This document shows, piece after piece, positions 1-5,740 of a stretch of DNA of 7,323 nt (positions are counted from its first letter, which is position 1; each line of letters opens with the position of its first letter). Under the pieces are notes generated by a model. The model saw only the letters and a list, made by a program, of their open reading frames with translations, was not told the origin of the DNA and ran no database searches. This stretch comes from a bacterium (GTDB lineage Bacteria; Bacillota; Clostridia; Oscillospirales; Acutalibacteraceae): NCBI GenBank assembly GCA_020627425.1, contig JAHKXX010000126.1, positions 1 to 7,323 on the forward strand. Reading direction: 5' to 3'. The position numbers were made by a program, and so were the translations under genes.

Positions 1-37
1 AAAGCGCGCGCAATCAGCGCGTCCGCTTTCGTATAGC

Positions 38-285
38 CATCTCCGGTGTATGGGTGTTGTTACCCAAAACAGCTATGCATGGGTATTGTTACCGAAACCA
101 AAGATTTCGACAACACCTCAAAGTTTTGGACAACACCTCAGCTCGTGCGCGCGCAGCGTGCAACTGAGCGGGCAATACAAATAATTGTTTGCTTTATAGG
201 AGTTTATGCTATTGCAATTATCAGTTACCCTGTGAAAAAGTTTATTGTTTTGCAGTGTTACAGAGCAATTTCCTATAAAGCAAAA
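38..285. repeat. Structured dispersed repeat element, copy 1 (with nested extra hairpin)
   Basis: This shares long blocks with 5187-5379 in the same orientation: the start CATCTCCGGTGTATGGGTG, the arm at 123-144, and an outer inverted repeat pair. Three structures are visible. Hairpin A pairs 53-70 with 123-137. Hairpin B pairs CTCAG 137-141 with CTGAG 164-168, enclosing a 7-bp stem (146-152 with 156-162) and a GCA loop. Hairpin C is a perfect 14-bp inverted repeat, TTTGCTTTATAGGA at 188-201 and its complement at 271-284, with a loop of about 70 nt. Compared with copy 2 there is an extra block of about 50 nt (71-121) inside the loop of hairpin A. That block is itself a diverged copy of hairpin A (82-98 with 103-117). 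No protein is credible here. The element sits directly downstream of the minus-strand operon terminator. Its family name is unknown to me, and the 5' boundary may lie a little to the left. Confidence 0.85.
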
Positions 286-308
286 AAGAACCCGAGCAGA
301 AGCCCGGG
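281..308 (-). terminator. Rho-independent terminator of the sensor operon
   Basis: Read on the minus strand, CCCGGGC, a TTCT loop and GCTCGGG form a 7-bp stem with one G-U pair. It is followed at once by TTCTTTTTT. It lies 9 nt after the TAA that ends the zinc-ribbon frame at 317, so it fits as the end of the whole minus-strand operon. The T-tract overlaps the last bases of repeat copy 1. Confidence 0.85.
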
Positions 309-316
309 ATTTTCGG

Positions 317-469
317 TTATTTAAGCGGTGCACCGCAGTATTCACAAAAGTTTCCGCTGCCGGCTTGTGCTCCGCAGCTCGGACAGAATTTAATCTACCG
401 CACAGCTTTGGGGACGTACGCGCCGGGATTCTGGATTGTATGATGCTCCTGTGCCGTATTCATTTCCAT
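317..469 (-). pseudogene. Zinc-ribbon protein remnant with an in-frame TAG
   Basis: The minus-strand frame ends in a clear double-CxxC zinc ribbon, KFCPSCGAQAGSGNFCEYCG, followed by APLK and TAA. Upstream in the same frame a segment from ATG 469 contains QNPGAYVPKAVR, but an amber codon (395-397) separates it from the ribbon. There is no ribosome binding site before ATG 469 and no start codon with a Shine-Dalgarno just before the ribbon. Zinc ribbons of this form commonly sit at an end of small Firmicute membrane or regulatory proteins. A second frame further upstream (about 500-460) encodes a hydrophobic stretch, AWFGLLLLPYG, so a frameshift as well as the nonsense codon is possible. It is the last unit of the operon, directly before the terminator. 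A decayed gene is the best reading. Amber readthrough or a sequencing error are alternatives. Confidence 0.5.
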
Positions 470-521
470 AGGGTAACAGAAGCAATCCGAACCACGCTTT
501 AAACGGAGTAATTTTGACTCT

Positions 522-734
522 TTACGGCTTGTCGAACGTCAGCAGGCTGACCGCTCGCGCGTCGTCGAGCGTTTTGCGCATAGCGGCGTCATCCGCTTCC
601 TTCAGAGCGGCGTAATTCTTTTCAACTTCGGCTCTCTCCTCCGGCGTCATACGCGCCAAAGCCTCCTCAATCTTTTTCTTTTGTTCTTCGATATAGCGTT
701 GCATTTCTTCGTTGCTTAAATCTGTGTTTCCCAT
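522..734 (-). CDS. Small charged helical protein (70 aa), function unknown
   Basis: ATG at 732-734 has a strong Shine-Dalgarno (GAGAGGAG, 8 nt upstream) lying in and just after the end of the response regulator gene, so the two are probably translationally coupled. The product is rich in Glu, Lys and Ala (EEMQRYIEEQKKKIEEAL, then TPEERAEVEKNYAAL) and should form one or two long amphipathic helices, with a short non-helical tail LLTFDKP. There is no signal peptide, membrane segment, cysteine or catalytic motif. I do not recognise a family. Its place directly behind the regulator suggests a small cytoplasmic accessory or partner protein of the two-component system, which is inference only. The ribosome binding site, operon position and coherent composition support a real gene. 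Confidence 0.75.
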   Translation of the reverse strand: MGNTDLSNEEMQRYIEEQKKKIEEALARMTPEERAEVEKNYAALKEADDAAMRKTLDDARAVSLLTFDKP

Positions 735-750
735 AGTTTTTCTCCTCTCG

Positions 751-1368
751 TTACGAATTCGCGTCTTTGATTACGATTCCGAGAGCGCGCGCCTCGCTGA
801 CGAGCTCGGTGCGTGTCTTGAAGCCTGTTTTTTCCATAAGGTGCTGGATGTGGCTCTTTACCGTAGGAACCGAAACATGGAGCCTTTCCGCAATGGCGGC
901 GTTTGTGTCGCCTGTGGTGAGCTCCTTTAGAATATCAAGCTCACGCCCGGTAAATTCGTGGTTGGTGGAGTTGCCGATATGAATCAGCGGAGTTTCGTCG
1001 GGGTAGATATGCTCTCCGTCCATAGTCCGCTCCATAACCTTTAGTATACTGTCCTTCTGTCCGTCCTTGTACCAGAAGGAATCCACGCCGATTTTCCTCG
1101 CGCGCTCGATCCACGAATACTCGGGCATAGAGGTAACAATTATTATTTTGACGCTCGGAAACTCTCGCTTTATCTCCTCGGCGGCGACAAGTCCGCTGTT
1201 GCCGAGCTCCGTCATAACGTCCATAAGGATTAAATCGACCTTGTTATTTTGGCAAACCGAGAGTGCGGCTGAGGCGTTAGTAACCGACAGAAGGTGATTA
1301 AACCCGGAGCTGGAGTTTATATAAATCTCAAACAGCTCGCGCGGCATATCCTGATCTTCCACAATCAA
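751..1368 (-). CDS. NarL/LuxR-family two-component response regulator
   Basis: This is a cytoplasmic transcription regulator expected to be phosphorylated by the upstream kinase. Numbered from TTG 1368, the receiver domain covers about residues 1-118. It has the acidic pocket E4/D5, phospho-acceptor D50 (LILMDVM), T79 (IIIVTS) and K101 (WYKD). A LuxR-type helix-turn-helix covers about 136-196: FTGRELDILKELTTG, then NAAIAERLHVSVPTVKSHI. Length (205 aa) is normal. The start is odd. TTG 1368 is the first usual start codon but lies 22 nt from the strong AAGGAGG and cuts off the first residues of strand beta-1. In the same frame ACG (1381-1383) lies 8 nt from that Shine-Dalgarno and would give a typical receiver start, (M)AYNVLIVEDQ. 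I therefore think translation really begins at 1383. The gene lies 51 nt after the kinase and directly before the 70-aa ORF. Confidence 0.93.
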   Translation of the reverse strand: MIVEDQDMPRELFEIYINSSSGFNHLLSVTNASAALSVCQNNKVDLILMDVMTELGNSGLVAAEEIKREFPSVKIIIVTSMPEYSWIERARKIGVDSFWYKDGQKDSILKVMERTMDGEHIYPDETPLIHIGNSTNHEFTGRELDILKELTTGDTNAAIAERLHVSVPTVKSHIQHLMEKTGFKTRTELVSEARALGIVIKDANS

Positions 1369-1390
1369 TACATTATAAGCCGTTTTAACC

Positions 1391-1398
1391 GCCTCCTT
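1391..1398 (-). promoter_or_regulatory. Ribosome binding site that points to an ACG start for the response regulator
   Basis: AAGGAGGC on the minus strand is a near-perfect Shine-Dalgarno. The only in-frame codon at normal distance (8 nt) is ACG at 1381-1383. The nearby ATG (1370-1372) is out of frame and stops after two codons. Confidence 0.7.
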
Positions 1399-1434
1399 CT
1401 GCTATTATTATACGTTCAAAATCCAAAAACCACA

Positions 1435-2679
1435 TCAGCCGATAGAATGATTCTTAAACTCCAATATCAGTGTAAACCTTTCGCCGATTTCCGTGTAAAG
1501 CGAAGCGTTCTGTTTTTCGGCGAGTCTCCCGATATTGGCAAGCCCTCCCTCGAACCGCACTTCACCGGTCGGCATTTTGCCGTCGTTAGTAAAGCGGCAT
1601 GAAACGACCTCACTCGTTTTCTGAAAGGATATTTCCATTTTCTTTGATTTGCCGTGTTTTACGGCGTTGATAACCGCTTCCTGAGCGGTTATGAAAAGCA
1701 GCTCCCTCTGATTATCGTCAAGCTCCCCAGGCATTTCCCCGCGCCAAACAAGCTTTATTCCGAGCGCGCCGGAAAGCGAGTTCAGAGAATCAGTATTATA
1801 CTGAACCGACTTTTTGTCGGACTCCATACACAGAAGCAGAGCGTTCCTCTCCCAAAGAGAGAAAATCCGATCAAGCGAGCGTATATCGTCCTTATCCGCC
1901 GCGACTGTGGAGAGCATAAGCCGATTCATTTCGTCGTGAATATTCATCTTAGCCTGCAAAATTTCCTGACGCCTTACCGCGTCGTCAATGCTGAGATAAT
2001 AGTCTTTAAGCTCGCTGTTGAGCCGCGAGAGCCTCTCCTTGTCTTTTTCAAGCGTTTCGGTTTTTGCGTACTCCGCGGTAATGTCAGTCGCAATCAGTTC
2101 GCGCAAACGCTCGCCGTTTAAGTCAATTTCGTTGCAGCTAAACCGCCAGACTTTTCCGTTAACATTCAGTATATCGTCAGCAAGAGCTTCGCGGAATTGA
2201 TTACCGTTAAGCAGTTGGCCGCCCGTAATATCTATGCACAGATTATTCATACAGATATTCGAGAACAGTATCATGCCGCTCTCTCGGAAGCAGCAAATGC
2301 CGCACGGCACCCTATCCAAATAAAACTTTATTGTACGCGGTGTCACGGAGGTTTTGTCCGAGTGGATGTTATACGCGAGCAGAAGAACCGCCGCCGTCGT
2401 AAAGACAACAAACGCCGCAATCCAGTAAACCCAAGAGAATCCGCACATCAAAAGGGTTAAGTCCGAAGTATTTTCAGAACCTCCAAATAACGAAAAATCA
2501 AAAATCACCTGCCACATAAAATAACAGGGAATAAGAATTACCAAAGCAAGCGCGATAAAAGCATATCGTTTTCTCACCGCGGAAAGAACCGCGCTGCCGA
2601 TACTTAACAGGCAGAGCAGAAGTCCCCACAACGCAAACACTGCCCGCGCAAAATCCGAAAGCATATTAAAACTCGTCAT
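1435..2679 (-). CDS. Membrane sensor histidine kinase (NarL-partner, HPK7-like), 414 aa
   Basis: This is the autophosphorylating kinase expected to signal to the downstream NarL-type regulator. ATG 2679 overlaps the previous gene's TGA by 4 nt (ATGA) and has AAAGGAGG 9 nt upstream, so I prefer it to a start at 2712. Domains in order: three membrane segments (about 10-34, 39-59, 76-103); a PAS-like region (about 119-200, beginning DRVPCGICCF); a coiled-coil stretch (about 205-240); the phospho-acceptor box AKMNIHDEMNRLML with H248 followed by Asp-Glu; and an ATPase domain with N-box QEAVINAVKHG (N338, K341, H342), an FTNDGKMP box, and a glycine motif EGGLANIGRLAE where HPK7 kinases usually have GxGLxGMxER. 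The H and N boxes are intact, so an active kinase is likely. The glycine box is atypical. The PAS assignment is by pattern only. Confidence 0.9.
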   Translation of the reverse strand: MTSFNMLSDFARAVFALWGLLLCLLSIGSAVLSAVRKRYAFIALALVILIPCYFMWQVIFDFSLFGGSENTSDLTLLMCGFSWVYWIAAFVVFTTAAVLLLAYNIHSDKTSVTPRTIKFYLDRVPCGICCFRESGMILFSNICMNNLCIDITGGQLLNGNQFREALADDILNVNGKVWRFSCNEIDLNGERLRELIATDITAEYAKTETLEKDKERLSRLNSELKDYYLSIDDAVRRQEILQAKMNIHDEMNRLMLSTVAADKDDIRSLDRIFSLWERNALLLCMESDKKSVQYNTDSLNSLSGALGIKLVWRGEMPGELDDNQRELLFITAQEAVINAVKHGKSKKMEISFQKTSEVVSCRFTNDGKMPTGEVRFEGGLANIGRLAEKQNASLYTEIGERFTLILEFKNHSIG

Positions 2680-4346
2680 ACCGCTTCGCCTCCTTTCGGC
2701 AGAGCAAAGCAAATGTACGCAACGTTGTCCTCAACGCTCTCGTCAATCATAACTCCGGAGCGATTAAGGTGTCGCGACTCATCCTCCGGAATAAGCCGCG
2801 AGGCGTTCTCGAGCGTAAGCTTAAACATAACCTTATCATCCTGCTCGGATAAATTTACAAACACTCCGCGCAGGCTGCCGTAGTTTAATTCGAGCAGTCT
2901 TTCAAACGCTTCAAACGCGAGGATAGCCGCTTCGGCGCTTACCTCGCATTCAGCGTTGTTGAAAAACTCGCCCGGAGTTCCGCAAAAGTTCAGATAGCGG
3001 AGAACCTCCGACACGGATAGTCCCAGTTCGCCGATTTCCAAAACCTCACTCTCCTGCGACAGAAGCATAAGATTAGCGTAGCGTTTTATATACGCGCCGA
3101 GCAGCGTAATCTGATTGCGGCAACTTTCCTTTACCGCTGAATCCAACGACAGCCGAGCTGTTTTAGCTAACTTTGAAATCGCCTGAGACTGCCGCTCCGT
3201 GCGTTTCGCTATTTCGTCATATACCTTAGTGCGCTGTTCGGTTATTGTTTGCTTTTCCTTTAACTCATTTCGCAGGCGGGTAAGCTCCGCTTCCTGAGAA
3301 AGTTCTTCCTTTGACTCATTAAGTTCAGCATTGAGGCGGTCAAGCTCGGTCATATCCTCCTGCCAAAATCCGAAGCCGCCGGGGATTGCCATCTTGCGCA
3401 TAACGGTATGGTCGTCCGTCCGCGAACCGCTTTGCATAGCGTACTGCTCCGCTGTCAGTGACTTTGCCATAGACGAAGTGTAGACGGGTACTCCGCCTTT
3501 ATCGGTAATTTGCGCTGAAATTGAAAATTTATTAAACAGCTTTCCGTAGTCCGTATTTGTCGGAATCAGCCCAAGCTGCATACAACATTCTAGAACCGCA
3601 GCCGCCGTAAACACAATGACCTCGGGAAGCTCCGTAAGATAAGCGCCGTTGAGCTTTGGCATTTTACCTGTAATCAGGAGCAGGTTCAAGACCATGCCGA
3701 TTAAAAACGGGATAAGAATTATCCAGGCGTTTCTTTTTGAGCTGGAAACGCGGCATTTTATTATCAGAACCGCCACAGCCGCAATATAGAGCGTGTATCG
3801 CCAGACCAATATGACATAGAACAGAATACCGTAGGAATAATCGTTGTTCCAATCCGAAAAATTCGAATTAAAGCAGAAAACCAACTGATGCGAGTCGTTG
3901 GTAAGAATAAGCAGTATAAAAACAACCGTTACCGCCGCCGTCCAGTACCAGCCTTTCGAAAGGTGATAGCCCTTTCCGGACGAAACCAAAAGCGAAATAT
4001 AGAACAAAAACAGCGGCAGCAAAAGCATAGGCACATAGTAAAGATACCAAGCGTGCCTTGCGAGTACATCCACCTGCGCGAACGCGCTGTACTTAATACC
4101 CCTGAGCAGTATCAACAGCAGAGCCATCCACGACAGCGCTTTCGTCAAAGCCGAAAGTCCGCCCGAGCTCGCTACCCGGTGAGAGTAATACAAAATCAGG
4201 CACGAGCACAGCGCAAGCAGATATATTGTAGACAGGTTCCGCGTGGGAAAGCTGTCGGAAATAATATTTGCGCATGGAATGATATTAATAGCGAGCAACA
4301 AAAAATAAGCTGCCATGCGCTTTAATGTAGCTTTAACTTCGTTCAT
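2676..4346 (-). CDS. 7TM sensor protein with degenerate kinase domain (pseudokinase partner), 556 aa
   Basis: The N-terminal half is a membrane sensor with seven or eight hydrophobic segments (about 9-29, 38-56, 65-84, 100-121, 132-150, 172-197, 206-227, 239-260). It contains LTNDSHQLVF and LGLIPTNTDYGKLF, patterns I associate with the histidine kinase N-terminal 7TM domain. A PAS-like linker (about 275-330) and a coiled coil (331-372) follow. At the position matching the kinase box IHDEM of the next gene it has VYDEI, so Y376 replaces the phospho-His. The N-box equivalent (AILAFEAFERLLE, about 474-486) lacks the Asn and the KH. Neither autophosphorylation nor ATP binding is expected. It probably senses a ligand and controls the neighbouring active kinase, which is inference. 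ATG 4346 overlaps the upstream TAA (TAATG), and its TGA overlaps the kinase ATG, implying fixed stoichiometry. Confidence 0.85.
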   Translation of the reverse strand: MNEVKATLKRMAAYFLLLAINIIPCANIISDSFPTRNLSTIYLLALCSCLILYYSHRVASSGGLSALTKALSWMALLLILLRGIKYSAFAQVDVLARHAWYLYYVPMLLLPLFLFYISLLVSSGKGYHLSKGWYWTAAVTVVFILLILTNDSHQLVFCFNSNFSDWNNDYSYGILFYVILVWRYTLYIAAVAVLIIKCRVSSSKRNAWIILIPFLIGMVLNLLLITGKMPKLNGAYLTELPEVIVFTAAAVLECCMQLGLIPTNTDYGKLFNKFSISAQITDKGGVPVYTSSMAKSLTAEQYAMQSGSRTDDHTVMRKMAIPGGFGFWQEDMTELDRLNAELNESKEELSQEAELTRLRNELKEKQTITEQRTKVYDEIAKRTERQSQAISKLAKTARLSLDSAVKESCRNQITLLGAYIKRYANLMLLSQESEVLEIGELGLSVSEVLRYLNFCGTPGEFFNNAECEVSAEAAILAFEAFERLLELNYGSLRGVFVNLSEQDDKVMFKLTLENASRLIPEDESRHLNRSGVMIDESVEDNVAYICFALPKGGEAV

Positions 4347-4750
4347 TACTCCGCCTCATCACGCCGAAGTATATCATACAGCGCGTTTTGAAATTCCCAA
4401 TAATTTTTCGGAAAGTTGTTTGAACCGCTTGCGTTTATCGTTTTTCCGTCATTGACCTTTGCGCTAAAATTAAACATCGTTCCGTCAAGAACTCCGGGAG
4501 GATTCTTGCCGTAGAAGCCATCCCATTTCAGAATATTGCAATTGTTGAGTATCCCTATAATCTCATCACAATCCGCGTCAACTCTCTGCTCAAGCCTGCG
4601 GTTATCCTTGCCGTCCGAATACATAATTGTGTATCGGCTCAACTGTGCGCGGTCATCAATACGAATGATTTCATATTCTTCCCTGATTCTCATTCCGCTT
4701 AACGAGAGAGTAATCTTTTCAAACGAGTTAATCTTTTCTTTAATAAACAT
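4346..4750 (-). CDS. Conserved-looking hypothetical protein, 134 aa
   Basis: ATG 4748-4750 has AAAAAGG at usual spacing (about 8 nt). The product is soluble-looking, with no signal peptide or membrane helix. The N-terminal half is beta-rich (KITLSLSGMR, YTIMYSDGKDNRRLEQRV). A distinctive aromatic/glycine segment follows (ILKWDGFYGKNPPGVLDG, then MFNFSAKVNDGKTINASGS, then NFPKNYWEF). I do not recognise a named family, and motifs such as WDGFYG or NFPKNYWEF give no catalytic clue. It ends in a TAATG overlap with the 7TM sensor gene, so it is made together with the sensor. A role as an accessory or input protein of the system is inferred from position only. Confidence 0.75.
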   Translation of the reverse strand: MFIKEKINSFEKITLSLSGMRIREEYEIIRIDDRAQLSRYTIMYSDGKDNRRLEQRVDADCDEIIGILNNCNILKWDGFYGKNPPGVLDGTMFNFSAKVNDGKTINASGSNNFPKNYWEFQNALYDILRRDEAE

Positions 4751-4762
4751 ACAAACACCTTT

Positions 4763-5122
4763 TTACAGTCTTGCCGAAAAAACATCATAAGTATTCTTTA
4801 ATAATCCGTTTTCGTCCGACACCTCGGAGGTAACCGCGCCTGAGCCTTTCTCTTTTATCCGCAAAGTCCACCCTGCTTGGAGCTCTATTCCGTTTGCGGA
4901 ATAGTAAAAGCTGTCGCTGTCAATCATTCTAAGAATATATTTTCCATCATCACCCGGTTCGCATAGCGGGACACGACGGCTTTCGCCGAGTGCAACGTGT
5001 GAAGCGGTAGCCTTACCCCAGACGGACGTCTTTTTATTTGCGGCGGTATCGGGCAATATCCAAATATCCGCTTCTTTAACATCATCTATAACCGTTATAG
5101 TAATGCGATTTTTAGTTTCCAC
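4763..5122 (-). CDS. C-terminal body of a lipoprotein-like protein; original signal peptide separated by repeat copy 2
   Basis: The 119-aa frame starts at GTG 5120-5122, 9 nt after AAAGGAG. The same frame continues upstream to a GTG at 5164, adding PFLLSCNVKEKNS. LLSC followed by a hydrophilic linker looks like a lipobox with no signal peptide in front. The missing n- and h-regions (MKRILISVVCLLASL) are found at 5380-5425 on the other side of the repeat element, in the same strand and phase. So this was probably a secreted lipoprotein, and what can be translated now would stay in the cytoplasm. The body is beta-rich (ITITVIDDVKEADIWILP, then YILRMIDSDSFYYSANGIEL, then GWTLRIKEKGS) and ends YDVFSARL. 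I recognise no named family. It is the first gene of the operon, 12 nt ahead of the 134-aa gene. The AAAGGAG may be chance, since it encodes Lys-Glu of the linker, so a dead gene is possible. Confidence 0.65.
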   Translation of the reverse strand: METKNRITITVIDDVKEADIWILPDTAANKKTSVWGKATASHVALGESRRVPLCEPGDDGKYILRMIDSDSFYYSANGIELQAGWTLRIKEKGSGAVTSEVSDENGLLKNTYDVFSARL

Positions 5123-5186
5123 GCTATTTTTCTCCTTTACGTTACAGCTTAACAAGAAAGGCACGCTTTGCGCGCATTTCGCTACT

Positions 5187-5379
5187 CATCTCCGGTGTAT
5201 GGGTGTTGTTACCCAAAACAAGTTTTGGACAACACCTCAGCTCGTTGCTGCGCAGCAGCAAACTGAGCGGAGAATATAAACTTTTTTTGCTTTATAGGAG
5301 CTTCTGATATTACAATTATCAGTAAATCTGCCATATTTATTATATTGCACATTTCAAAGCAGTTTCCTATAAAGCAAAA
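5187..5379. repeat. Structured dispersed repeat element, copy 2 (inserted in the lipoprotein gene)
   Basis: This is the same element as 38-285 in the same orientation, about 193 nt, and lacks the nested extra hairpin. Hairpin A pairs GGTGTTGTTACCCAAAAC (5202-5219) with 5222-5236. Hairpin B pairs CTCAG 5236-5240 with CTGAG 5263-5267, enclosing TTGCTGC/GCAGCAA (5245-5251 with 5255-5261) and a GCA loop. CTCCG 5190-5194 can pair with CGGAG 5268-5272 to close A and B. Hairpin C is TTTGCTTTATAGGA (5286-5299) with its complement at 5365-5378. A T7 tract lies at 5282-5288. Weaker similarity to the copy 1 flank reaches left to about 5169. I saw no clear target-site duplication. Reading frames inside are shadows. 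It separates the signal-peptide stub (5380-5425) from the lipoprotein body. Confidence 0.88.
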
Positions 5380-5425
5380 TAAGTGATGCAAGTAAACACA
5401 CAACCGATATTAATATCCTTTTCAT
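5380..5425 (-). pseudogene. 5' fragment of the split lipoprotein gene (signal peptide)
   Basis: ATG 5423-5425 follows GGAGGT (5437-5442) at 11 nt. The frame reads MKRILISVVCLLASL, a textbook n-region plus hydrophobic h-region, then enters the repeat element and stops at TGA 5354-5356 (23 codons in all). It is on the same strand and in the same phase as the body at 4763-5164, whose extended frame begins PFLLSCNVKEKN. Joining the two gives a normal lipoprotein signal ending in LLSC. A promoter-like sequence lies at 5467-5501. As it stands only a short hydrophobic peptide would be made. Confidence 0.65.
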
Positions 5426-5466
5426 ATGCGGCGCTTACCTCCGCGTTTAAGATAAACATAGATAGA

Positions 5467-5501
5467 ATTATAATAGCATACATTTTAAAATTTTACATCA
5501 A
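5467..5501 (-). promoter_or_regulatory. Candidate sigma-A promoter of the sensor operon
   Basis: On the minus strand an extended -10, TGC-TATTAT (5470-5478, overlapping TATAAT 5467-5472), lies about 25 nt upstream of the Shine-Dalgarno of the lipoprotein stub. A -35-like TTGATG (5496-5501) lies 20 nt from TATTAT, which is longer than ideal, so the extended -10 would carry the activity. The position in the divergent intergenic region is right for the operon promoter. Transcripts would pass through repeat copy 2 before reaching the signalling genes. Confidence 0.5.
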
Positions 5502-5659
5502 CCAAACGGACGATACGCCCGATTTTTCACGTGTATTTTTGCACAAATTTTCGGGGTGTATTTTGTATAACCTGCACAGCAGTTTTTCTATTTTCACCCG
5601 CACAGCCCAATTGCAACAAAGCCCCGAGATTCGCAACGATACAAGCTCTTGCCATTGTG

Positions 5660-5688
5660 TTGAAAAACATATTTACAAGTGATAAAAT
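5660..5688 (+). promoter_or_regulatory. Sigma-A type promoter of the ECF sigma operon
   Basis: TTGAAA (5660-5665), a 17-nt spacer and TAAAAT (5683-5688), preceded by TGA as an extended -10, match the vegetative consensus well. The start would be near 5695, about 45 nt before the GTG at 5741. No clear ECF-type autoregulatory -35/-10 pair was found. Positions 5502-5659, between this and the divergent promoter, hold no gene I can support. Confidence 0.65.
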
Positions 5689-5740
5689 AATTTGTAACCA
5701 AATTGCTTTTTTATGATTATATATGTGAGGAGGTGATTAT

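Noticed and set aside
1..36. Possible 3' end of a plus-strand gene (ending AISASAFV, TAG) or a minus-strand coding stretch at the window edge
   Set aside because: Only about 11 codons are visible, both strands give plausible peptides, and the sequence can form a hairpin (AAAGCG with CGCTTT), so no gene can be supported.
118..345. Reading frames across repeat copy 1, and the similar FCFIGNC-containing frame across copy 2 (5209-5403)
   Set aside because: Their shared residues come from translating the hairpin arms. They have no ribosome binding site and differ wherever the repeats differ, so they are shadows of the repeat.
1407..1435. Internal promoter before the response regulator (TATAAT 1407-1412, minus strand)
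   Set aside because: The matching -35 position reads ATGTGG, far from consensus. The gene is well placed to be read from the operon promoter.
2680..2712. Longer start of the histidine kinase at 2712
   Set aside because: It lacks a ribosome binding site, adds a charged stretch before the membrane segment and enlarges the overlap. ATG 2679 has AAAGGAGG and the typical ATGA junction.
5282..5288. Repeat copy 2 acting as a rightward terminator (hairpin B and a T7 tract)
   Set aside because: The T7 starts about 15 nt after the hairpin B clamp, and the equivalent site in copy 1 has no T-run.
5383..5716. Plus-strand reading frames upstream of the sigma gene
   Set aside because: They lack ribosome binding sites, have low-complexity composition and overlap the promoters and the signal-peptide stub.
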